Positions 42,572-48,837 of a stretch of DNA of 64,000 bases are shown here, piece after piece. The notes under the pieces were generated by a model that worked only from the letters and a program-made list of their open reading frames with translations, was not told the DNA's origin and did no database searches. The DNA lies in assembly GCA_013360195.1 (NCBI GenBank), contig JABWCQ010000015.1, positions 59,675-123,674 of the forward strand, given 5' to 3'. The translations under genes were made by a program, and so were the position numbers. The stretch comes from a bacterium. Lineage in GTDB: Bacteria > Electryoneota > RPQS01. Every line of letters starts with the position of its first letter. Within the stretch, counting starts at the first letter, position 1.

Positions 42572-43408
42572 TTACAATGCCACCTGTACCGTCTGCTTTG
42601 CGCCGAATGGGCAGATACCCCAGTACCCGCACGACTTCTCGCTACACCACCATGCGTCTCGCGGTGCGGGTTGAAAGATACCGGCTTGCAATGCGCGCTC
42701 AAGCACACGAGCGCGCTCAACGATGTTCACGCGCGATTGCTTGTTCACAATTGCGGGAATCGTCACGTTGTCCTGTTTGGTCTTCTGTATCACCAGATAC
42801 TCGTAATCGAAGTCAGGCGTTTCGCCGTCAAGGACTGATTCGGCGAGCATCGTGTAGAGCGGTGCTTGCAGTGTGTGTGTTGCAATGCCGTCAAACATTC
42901 GCTTCTCGGTCGTCTTGATGTCCTGAATCCTGTGCTTGCCGTCAGCCACATGCACAAGGTCAATCGTGCCGCCGAGCGGGTAACTGAGGCCGTCAACGTC
43001 CATCGTGACAGTTTCTTCTATCAGCTTTGGCGTGCGAATGCGCTTGGCAACCTCATTGCCGTAGAGTTTCGTTGCAACGATGGCTGTATCCTTCGCGTCT
43101 GCCTTCAGCGTATTTGCGAATTGCGCTTCTTCTGCGTTCAGGTAAACGCCGTCCTCGCTGACTTTCTTCTCGAAAGCATCGGCAGCCACGTCAATCATTT
43201 CAGCAACGGTCAGTCCGAACTCGCTCTGCTTTTCGCGCTTCGCTTCAGCGTCAGCTTGCGCGGCCTTATGGACAGCCGTGCCGCGATGCGCCGCGAATCC
43301 AGGCGGAATGATGATTCCCTTGATATGCCGGTGGTACACCTGCATTCCGCACTTGCCAGCCATATTCAACAGGGACTGACTAATGTATTTGAACAGAGGT
43401 TCGCTCAT
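42572..43408 (-). CDS. RecB/Cas4-like PD-(D/E)XK exonuclease with Fe-S cysteines
   Basis: This 278-residue nuclease has His47 in GTAVHKA, Asp150 in GGTIDLVH and D163-x-K165 in RIQDIKTT, the RecB-family active site. Exactly four cysteines lie in an AddB/Cas4-like frame: C20 near the N-terminus, and C255, C260 and C266 near the C-terminus. They would hold a [4Fe-4S] cluster that staples the ends together. It should resect DNA ends for phage recombination with the adjacent gene product. No Cas1 or CRISPR array is nearby, so it is not an adaptation gene. Confidence 0.85.
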   Translation of the reverse strand: MSEPLFKYISQSLLNMAGKCGMQVYHRHIKGIIIPPGFAAHRGTAVHKAAQADAEAKREKQSEFGLTVAEMIDVAADAFEKKVSEDGVYLNAEEAQFANTLKADAKDTAIVATKLYGNEVAKRIRTPKLIEETVTMDVDGLSYPLGGTIDLVHVADGKHRIQDIKTTEKRMFDGIATHTLQAPLYTMLAESVLDGETPDFDYEYLVIQKTKQDNVTIPAIVNKQSRVNIVERARVLERALQAGIFQPAPRDAWWCSEKSCGYWGICPFGAKQTVQVAL

Positions 43409-43734
43409 TGCCTTGCCTCCGCAATCCCACGTAACAAGTCATTCGCAAACTGCGGCATGTCAATCTTCGGCAAGTGTGCTTCAACACGCAGAATTGCGCT
43501 TCTGCGCTCTTCGGCCGCTTCACGATCACACACTTGGTCAAACAGTCGCTCAAGCTGATGCTTGAAGTCAATCAGTTCAAGGTTCACGAGCCGAACCCGA
43601 GCGTGTTCGTCGGTGTTTGGTGCCTTGTGCGATTCGATGGCCGCTTCAAACTGACTCAGTATTTCCAGCATGCCTTCCAGGTAACCGGAATTGATTTTCT
43701 GCACAGGTGTCGGCGTCATAGTTGTCAAATCCAT
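43405..43734 (-). CDS. Hypothetical helical early protein
   Basis: This 109-residue protein is helical (GYLEGMLEILSQFEAAIESH, LELIDFKHQLERLFDQVC, AAEERRSAILRVEAHLP) and unrecognised. The ATG at 43,734 overlaps the upstream stop as TAATG, so I prefer it to an earlier in-frame start. It overlaps the nuclease gene by four bases. Confidence 0.6.
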   Translation of the reverse strand: MDLTTMTPTPVQKINSGYLEGMLEILSQFEAAIESHKAPNTDEHARVRLVNLELIDFKHQLERLFDQVCDREAAEERRSAILRVEAHLPKIDMPQFANDLLRGIAEARQ

Positions 43735-44135
43735 TATGCGGCCTCCGTCATGCAATCCGATACATAGGCTTCAATAGCGTTCTCAATCGCGGCCAGAATC
43801 TCAGCCTCAGGAAACGGATAGGGCTCCCGGTACATGCAGTCGAAGCTGGGCTGAATGTCATAACGCTGAAATCGCTGCCCCCACAGTTCAGCGATTTTCC
43901 ATGCGTTCAGCAGTACGGCCTTTATCCATTCCGGTGCGTCACCGTCAAACTCGAAGTCGTCGTGGTCTCCGTCCTGTTCGTAATAATTCCCGCCGACAAG
44001 TGACGTAAACTTTTTTGGGGCGTCCCAATGCACACCGCCGCCGTAAACGATCGACGTGTAATACAACGTTGCGCGTGAAGCCCAGTCAAAGAATTCAACT
44101 TCGGCGGCTTCGTGTGTTTTAAGTTCTGCAATCAT
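43734..44135 (-). CDS. Hypothetical early protein
   Basis: This 133-residue acidic protein (EFFDWASRATLYYTSIVYGG, DGDHDDFEFDGDAPEWIKAV) is not recognised. The high aspartate content and small size would suit an anti-host or DNA-mimic protein, but nothing proves it. It is the second gene of the leftward transcript and uses the extended ribosome-binding element. Confidence 0.6.
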   Translation of the reverse strand: MIAELKTHEAAEVEFFDWASRATLYYTSIVYGGGVHWDAPKKFTSLVGGNYYEQDGDHDDFEFDGDAPEWIKAVLLNAWKIAELWGQRFQRYDIQPSFDCMYREPYPFPEAEILAAIENAIEAYVSDCMTEAA

Positions 44136-44158
44136 TTGTTTCTCCCTTCCGTGGAGTT
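44136..44158 (-). promoter_or_regulatory. Extended ribosome-binding element (copy 6)
   Basis: The leftward strand reads AACTCCACGGAAGGGAGAAA before the ATG at 44,135. It matches the leader motif of five other genes. Confidence 0.6.
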
Positions 44159-44179
44159 CTGAAAAACAAAAAAGCGCAG

Positions 44180-44491
44180 CTACAGGGACTGCCCCGCAGC
44201 TGCGCGCTTCGACTTAACGCGTGAAATAATTTGATCTACTGATTCATGCTGTTCAGCGCCGTTGTCGTTGGCGGCGTTGCGGAGTTTCTCTACATACGCT
44301 TCAACCGACTTACGCGTGAATCGCACTTCCGTTGCCGTTGCGCCGCGCCCTGGGACAGGGTATTCAACAAAGAAATGGCGATGCTTAATGACCCATGAAC
44401 GCGACCGCCCGAGGATCGTGGCCACCTGTGTCGGAGTGAAATCCTGAAGGTGCTCAGCTTGACTCGCTGAAGTTTTTGGGGTATCTTCCAA
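44180..44491 (-). CDS. Excisionase/MerR-like helix-turn-helix protein
   Basis: This 103-residue protein has FTPTQVATILGRSRSWVIKH near residue 18, then an RFTRKSVEAYVEKLRN segment. This is the helix-turn-helix plus wing of excisionase-like (DUF/MerR-fold) proteins. It starts with TTG after GGGAGGAC, since no ATG fits the ribosome-binding site. It is the first gene of the leftward operon and is transcribed away from the repressor, so it may be a Cro-like switch or an excisionase. Confidence 0.7.
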   Translation of the reverse strand: MEDTPKTSASQAEHLQDFTPTQVATILGRSRSWVIKHRHFFVEYPVPGRGATATEVRFTRKSVEAYVEKLRNAANDNGAEQHESVDQIISRVKSKRAAAGQSL

Positions 44492-44592
44492 ATGAGAGTC
44501 CTCCCGTACTGGGTTGGGCTTTATTGGTGCCCCCCTCGCTGTCTTGTCTTGCCGGACGCCAGCGTGTGGGGGTCATTTAATTCAATGGTTCA

Positions 44593-44621
44593 AATATAAT
44601 CAATAATTGGATAGTTGTCAA
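44593..44621 (-). promoter_or_regulatory. Leftward early promoter
   Basis: The leftward strand has TTGACA at 44,621-44,616 and TATATT at 44,598-44,593 with an exact 17-bp spacer. This is a near-consensus sigma-70-type promoter for the long lytic transcript. Confidence 0.8.
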
Positions 44622-44624
44622 GCA

Positions 44625-44648
44625 AAAACGTACAACTTTTTACGTTTT
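44625..44648. promoter_or_regulatory. Candidate repressor operator
   Basis: A perfect inverted repeat, AAAACGTA (44,625-44,632) and TACGTTTT (44,641-44,648), has an 8-bp spacer. It lies between the leftward promoter and the repressor start, so it could control both directions. Confidence 0.6.
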
Positions 44649-44664
44649 CTCCTAATTAGTTGAA

Positions 44665-45057
44665 ATGGACAAACTTAGCGAACTACGGAAGGCGCTAAGC
44701 GTTCGGGGGGTGAAAGCCAGAATCCGAAAGGAAACTGGGATTTCCCTTCAAACCTTGCACAACATCCAGACCGGAGCTCACGCCCCCAACGACGGGACGC
44801 GCCGTCTCATTGCACGAACCTTGGGGCACAACGAAACGCACTTTCTTGACGACCAGCCTGACAGTGACACGGCCACCGGACACGAGATCACAGTGCAGTT
44901 GTATGTCCCGCCTGATTTCAGAATGACAAACGACCGCCTGAATAGAATCACAAGTGCAATGATTGACGCTGGGAATCATATCATAAATACCATTAAAGAA
45001 ATAGACAGCGAGACGCAAGGGAGACCTGATGGCGAACATTCCACAAAAAGTAGTTGA
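44665..45057 (+). CDS. Phage repressor-like helix-turn-helix protein
   Basis: This 130-residue protein has an N-terminal helix-turn-helix (SVRGVKARIRKETGISLQTL, HNIQTGAHAPNDGTRRLIAR), in the XRE/P22-Cro style. The C-terminal half is short and helical with no peptidase motif, so SOS cleavage is unlikely. It is the first rightward gene opposite the lytic promoter, the place of the lysogeny repressor. Its end overlaps the next gene by 29 bases. Confidence 0.7.
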   Translation: MDKLSELRKALSVRGVKARIRKETGISLQTLHNIQTGAHAPNDGTRRLIARTLGHNETHFLDDQPDSDTATGHEITVQLYVPPDFRMTNDRLNRITSAMIDAGNHIINTIKEIDSETQGRPDGEHSTKSS

Positions 45058-45844
45058 CCGCTACAAGGCGACGGTTCCGAAGTTTCAGAAGGTCTTGGTT
45101 GATGCAAAAAAACGAGACTTAAATGAGGCTGACACAGTGACAATCGTCAAGGACGTTCTGGCAGATGTGTTCGGTTATGATAAATACACGGAGATCACCG
45201 GCGAGTACGCGATTCGAAGCACGTATTGTGATCTCGCGATAAAGATTGAGAATAAGATTCAGTTCTTAATTGAAGTGAAAGCCATTGGCTTGGAACTAAA
45301 AGAAAATCACCTGCGCCAAGCCATTGAGTACGGAGCAAACCAGGGGGTACCATGGGTGATTCTTACAAACGGTGTGAATTGGCAACTCTATAAACTACGT
45401 CTGGATAATAAAGTTAACTACGATCAAGTTCTGTCGTTCGACTTCACGGCAATCAATTTGCGCTTGGACGATGACAAAGACAGGCTCTTCGCGCTATCGA
45501 AGCAGGGTCTTGCTAAATCCATTCGCGAGAATCTGTATGAGCGTACACAGTTGGTAAACCGTTTTGCTATTGCTGCACTCATTCAATCAGAAATCGTAGT
45601 TGACGTGATTAGGCGCGAGCTCAAACGGACGGCCGAAAACCTGAAAGTAGAATCTGACGAAGTAACTGCAATACTTCGTAACGAAGTATTGAAGCGCGAC
45701 GCCATTGAAGGCGATGAAGCAACCAAGGCACAAGCTCGAATCAAACGCGCGAGCAACAAGTCGCTTCGAACCGTGAAAGACAAGGCAGACGAAACGCCGT
45801 CACCAGCTTCTGCTGCACAAACGCCACAGACCCCCTCCACTTGA
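45029..45844 (+). CDS. Solitary HsdR N-terminal-type PD-(D/E)XK nuclease
   Basis: This 271-residue protein is like the nuclease domain at the start of type I restriction HsdR subunits (HSDR_N family). The active-site set is Asp68 in STYCDLAI and E82-x-K84 in FLIEVKAIG, with a conserved Q97 in HLRQAIEYGANQG and a WVILTNGVNWQLYKL strand pair. No helicase domain, HsdM or HsdS follows; residues 175-250 are helical and the tail is Pro/Ala/Thr-rich. A good AGGGAGA precedes the ATG. It sits in the lysogeny module, so it should be made by the prophage and may restrict other phages (inference). Confidence 0.75.
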   Translation: MANIPQKVVDRYKATVPKFQKVLVDAKKRDLNEADTVTIVKDVLADVFGYDKYTEITGEYAIRSTYCDLAIKIENKIQFLIEVKAIGLELKENHLRQAIEYGANQGVPWVILTNGVNWQLYKLRLDNKVNYDQVLSFDFTAINLRLDDDKDRLFALSKQGLAKSIRENLYERTQLVNRFAIAALIQSEIVVDVIRRELKRTAENLKVESDEVTAILRNEVLKRDAIEGDEATKAQARIKRASNKSLRTVKDKADETPSPASAAQTPQTPST

Positions 45845-46049
45845 ACGTGAGTTCAAATTAGGCCAACAGAGCGACACCGTCAAGCACCTGTAACTCCGGG
45901 TCGATCAAGCTTTAGTGTAGGACTGCCTCAGTGGTCACAAGCCGTTGACAGCTGAAAAACTGAGGAGGATTGAAGTCGTAATCTCTTGTTTTTGTGACTT
46001 AAAATTGTTTTCCTTAGATTTGTGGTGCCGAAAACACAGAGGAGGAATT
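45845..46049. other. Intergenic region before the lipoprotein gene
   Basis: This 205-base gap contains a TTGACA at 45,945-45,950 with no good -10 element, AT-rich sequence, and a perfect AGGAGG just before the next ATG. The gap suggests the lipoprotein gene has its own promoter. Confidence 0.4.
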
Positions 46050-46355
46050 ATGTATCGGTTTGTCTTGATTCTGGCAACTTTGGTCGCAATTGGTTGCGAT
46101 TCGACAGACAACAACAGCAAGAAGGATTATCAACTGGTGATCGACAGTGACCGTACATATTGGGTTGTCACGGTTGAAGGGGATTCAATAAGGGGTGGTA
46201 CGCCTTCAAATCCAGACGCAGTGTTCGATATACCGGATGAAGGATGCTTCACAATTTCTAAGACTGACGGCGGTTACGTGCAATGGAGCATCTCACCGTC
46301 AAGTCAGCAAGGTAGAATCGAATTAGCAGGACCGCACGAAATATGCATTGAATAG
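46050..46355 (+). CDS. Prophage lipoprotein, candidate superinfection exclusion factor
   Basis: This 101-residue protein starts MYRFVLILATLVAIGCDSTD, a lipoprotein signal with lipobox VAIGC and the modified Cys at residue 16. The rest is a small beta-rich domain (YWVVTVEGDSIRGG, GYVQWSISPSSQQGRIELAG). The ATG at 46,050 follows a strong GAGGAGG. Lipoproteins encoded between repressor and integrase in other temperate phages block DNA entry of related phages; that role is inferred here from position and type. Confidence 0.7.
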   Translation: MYRFVLILATLVAIGCDSTDNNSKKDYQLVIDSDRTYWVVTVEGDSIRGGTPSNPDAVFDIPDEGCFTISKTDGGYVQWSISPSSQQGRIELAGPHEICIE

Positions 46356-46361
46356 CAGCAT

Positions 46362-46562
46362 ATGAAGATAACGATCAATAAGAATGACGTCCTGCGTCGA
46401 ACAGCAAAGGAACTCGTGCGCAAACACGGACTCACGCCACTGGAAGCCAGCGAAAGGACGGGCGTGCCGGTAGCGGAAATTATTCGCGAGTATGAAGAGC
46501 CGTCGCCGAGTTTCACGAGCATCGCGCCTGACGGCAAAGTGGAACAGCACGGGCGGGAATAG
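46362..46562 (+). CDS. Small helix-turn-helix-like protein
   Basis: This 66-residue protein (KNDVLRRTAKELVRKHGLTP, LEASERTGVPVAEIIREYEE) has two helices with a helix-turn-helix-like turn. Its stop overlaps the integrase GTG, so it is translationally coupled to the integrase. It could be a recombination directionality factor or a regulator of integrase. Confidence 0.6.
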   Translation: MKITINKNDVLRRTAKELVRKHGLTPLEASERTGVPVAEIIREYEEPSPSFTSIAPDGKVEQHGRE

Positions 46563-47668
46563 TGGCGAGCTTCTACAAACGAAAACTGAAGTCTGGCGAC
46601 GTCTGGTACGTAAACCTCGTCCTCGCTGATGGCCGGCGAAAGAGTATCAATACCAAGTGTGAATCAAAAGCGGCGGCCAAAGAGGTCGCCGCTGAATTTC
46701 AGAGGAAGATACTGCTGGGCCTTGATCCGACCAAGCCTGAGCCGCCGAAGCAGAACGTGATTGCGCTATTTCAACGTTTCATTGAAGAGTCACGGCGGGA
46801 CTGGTCACCGGACACAATCGCGCTGTATCGTGACACGCAAACCGTTCTGCAGGACACAATAGGGGCAATTCCTTTGACGGACATGAGCCGCAGTCACCGC
46901 GAAGTCATTATCAAGTATTTGACTGAGCGCGGTGCTGTCATGCGCGATCGGTCTGGGCGGGTCCGCAAGCTGCGGGCAATCAGTCCGCACACCGTCAACC
47001 GGCACTTACGGAACATCACGCGGTTCCTGAACTGGTGCGTAGAAGAGGAAATCATCAAGGGATGGCAACCGCCGCGACTGAAGGCCATGCAAGTCATTGC
47101 AGTTCCGCGTGAGTCGTTCACGCCGGACGAACTTGCGAAGATTCTCGAAACCGCGCGAGCGTTCCGGCAAAACGGACAGCCCGTTCATCTGTATTTCGCT
47201 TTCCTCGCATTTTCTGGACTGCGTAGGAACGAAGCCTTGAGCTTGACGTGGCAGGACGTTGACCTTGCACGTGGTCTGTTGCACGTGCCGCCAGGCAAAA
47301 CCAAGCGCCGCGAAACTGTACCGATTACGGCTCCACTCTTGAGCATTCTGAATGCCGTTGAATCACCGCGTTCAGGCCGAGTGTTTCCCGCTCTGAGTGA
47401 AGAAGTTAGCGACACGTTCAAGGCCGTATGTGAGGCCGCTAATGTGCCATACAGGCCGCTGCACAGATTACGTGCGACTTTCGCAACGCAACTCTCCGCC
47501 GAAGGCCTACCGCCAATGGCAATCCAGCGACTTGCTCGTCATCGTAAGGTTGATACAACGCATGACTGGTACTACCAGCCGGAACAAAATGCGCTGAAGG
47601 AAAGCGCGAACAAAGCACTTGATGGCTCTGCATTTGCGACCGCTCTTCTACGGATTCTTGACAAATAA
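46562..47668 (+). CDS. int: Phage tyrosine integrase
   Basis: This 368-residue tyrosine recombinase has an N-terminal arm-binding region (residues 1-60), a core-binding domain (about 65-165), and a catalytic domain with Arg221 in FSGLRRNEAL, H301-x-x-R304 in HRLRATFAT, His327 in RLARHRKV and Tyr337/338 in HDWYYQP. All catalytic residues are present, so it should be active. It starts with GTG overlapping the upstream TAG. Its end lies 24 bases from attR. It joins attP with the 3' half of tRNA-Asp. Confidence 0.95.
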   Translation: MASFYKRKLKSGDVWYVNLVLADGRRKSINTKCESKAAAKEVAAEFQRKILLGLDPTKPEPPKQNVIALFQRFIEESRRDWSPDTIALYRDTQTVLQDTIGAIPLTDMSRSHREVIIKYLTERGAVMRDRSGRVRKLRAISPHTVNRHLRNITRFLNWCVEEEIIKGWQPPRLKAMQVIAVPRESFTPDELAKILETARAFRQNGQPVHLYFAFLAFSGLRRNEALSLTWQDVDLARGLLHVPPGKTKRRETVPITAPLLSILNAVESPRSGRVFPALSEEVSDTFKAVCEAANVPYRPLHRLRATFATQLSAEGLPPMAIQRLARHRKVDTTHDWYYQPEQNALKESANKALDGSAFATALLRILDK

Positions 47669-47691
47669 TTTACAATCAAGAACCTAAACTC

Positions 47692-47744
47692 GGCCTGTCA
47701 CGCCGGAGGTCGCGGGTTCGAGTCCCGTCGGCCCCGCTAAAAAA
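47692..47744 (+). repeat. attR, 53-bp direct repeat
   Basis: This is the right copy of the perfect 53-bp repeat shared with 8,037-8,089. It contains only the last 45 bases of tRNA-Asp and is therefore not a functional tRNA. Confidence 0.95.
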
Positions 47745-48361
47745 AGAGATGGTAAACCCTTTTGATTTGCTGGGTCCCTTTGTCGCTCATTCTCTCCGTG
47801 GTCAAAAGGACGGGGGTGGAATTTTATGACTTGGGAATCAGCGTGCTGACTTCGTTGATACCGGGACGCGTAACATGAGTAATGCTTAGCCCCGACACGA
47901 TTCCTTTCTTGAGTATTGATTCAATGCGGCGTGTCGGTCAGGAAGCAGAACTGGGTGGCAACAACGCTCGGTGGCTCCCATGTAGGACCTGAGTCCGAAT
48001 CGCGTTGTATGAAAGCAAAATATACCGGTCGCAAACGTGACACGGCAACTGAATCACTTAACCTAGCCTAAACATCCGTGCGCATAGGGACACACCCACC
48101 TAGAGGTAATCTCATCGCTTGCCCGCGCAAAAACCATCGGCCGGACCCGCCCGCAAACATCGCAAGCGTGTAGTGCACTAACCGTTGTTGAAACATCCAT
48201 CTTCGCCCGGTAACTGCTTCAAATCCCGTTCATCTTTCTGGCTTGTGCGCACACTGCGCCCATCATTCCGACAACTCTCCAGTTAATTGTCCGAGAAATG
48301 GTGTACATTTCAATACGCGGGCCAGGACTAGGATGTATGCTCGAAGTCCACTTCCATCAAG
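47745..48361. other. Host intergenic region right of the prophage
   Basis: No convincing gene, RNA or repeat is visible in this stretch of about 600 bases. It lay directly downstream of tRNA-Asp before integration. Scattered stops in all frames make a recent gene unlikely. Confidence 0.5.
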
Positions 48362-48826
48362 CTAGGGGTTGTTCACGATGACAATGTAGTACTGCTGCGT
48401 TGCTGGTCCAGCCAGCACGCCCGCGTCCGTGTAGAACGTGTCCGTCACGGTCGCCACAAAATTCCCCGGGCCAGGTGTGAACTCGATCGTCGGTGCGCGG
48501 TGGATCGAGTAGCTGCCTGCGCCGGCACGCGTTTCCCAATAGAGCCGCGCATCCGGTGTTGATTCCTTAATCACCAGCCTCTGAATCGGTGAGAGTGGTG
48601 ATACTTGCAACACGGGCGAGAGAAATCCCGCGTATAAATTGAAATTCGCGCTCGACTGCACGCCAATCGGCGTCGGCTGGCCGAATGCCGATACAAGTCC
48701 GAAATTTGCTGAGCTCGATGCGCCGCCGCCGGCATCCATCACGCTCTTGGTTAATCTGAAATTCTCGCTCTGCGATTGCGCCCACAACAGGGTGGGGAGG
48801 AGGAGAAGAAAAAGTGCCTTCTTCAT
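48362..48826 (-). CDS. Secreted protein with GQP/AGF motif
   Basis: This 154-residue protein has a signal peptide (MKKALFLLLLPTLLWAQ). A motif follows with ENFRLTKSVMDAGGGASSSA, then GQPTPIG and FNLYAGFLSP. Residues 80-154 form a fibronectin-like stretch (LVIKESTPDARLYWETRAGA). Such motifs recur in secreted proteins of FCB-type uncultured bacteria. It lies 11 bases after the S74 adhesin and is probably its co-transcribed partner. Its function is unknown. Confidence 0.65.
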   Translation of the reverse strand: MKKALFLLLLPTLLWAQSQSENFRLTKSVMDAGGGASSSANFGLVSAFGQPTPIGVQSSANFNLYAGFLSPVLQVSPLSPIQRLVIKESTPDARLYWETRAGAGSYSIHRAPTIEFTPGPGNFVATVTDTFYTDAGVLAGPATQQYYIVIVNNP

Positions 48827-48837
48827 GGTGTTTTTCC

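Larger units (their letters stand above)
8037..47744. mobile_element. Integrated siphovirus-type prophage, about 39.7 kb
   Basis: The element is bounded by perfect 53-bp direct repeats derived from tRNA-Asp, with a tyrosine integrase next to attR. It encodes a full set of recognisable phage modules: repressor and integrase rightward; and leftward recombination, replication, terminase, portal, capsid, connectors, tail tube, frameshifted tail chaperone, tape measure, hub and a putative lysis end. A long non-contractile tail is indicated by a 741-residue tape measure and the absence of sheath and baseplate genes. No gene is visibly broken, so the prophage may still be functional. No classical endolysin or DnaB-type helicase is recognised. 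Confidence 0.95.

Noticed and set aside
42572..43408. Cas4 gene of a CRISPR system
   Set aside because: The Fe-S nuclease pattern is Cas4-like, but no cas1, cas2 or array is nearby and the context is a phage recombination module.
45945..46049. Extended N-terminus for the lipoprotein gene
   Set aside because: Starting at the TTG at 45,945 would bury the lipoprotein signal; the ATG at 46,050 has a far better ribosome-binding site and a proper lipobox distance.
47692..47736. Second tRNA-Asp
   Set aside because: Only the last 45 bases of the tRNA are present; this is the attR copy made by integration.
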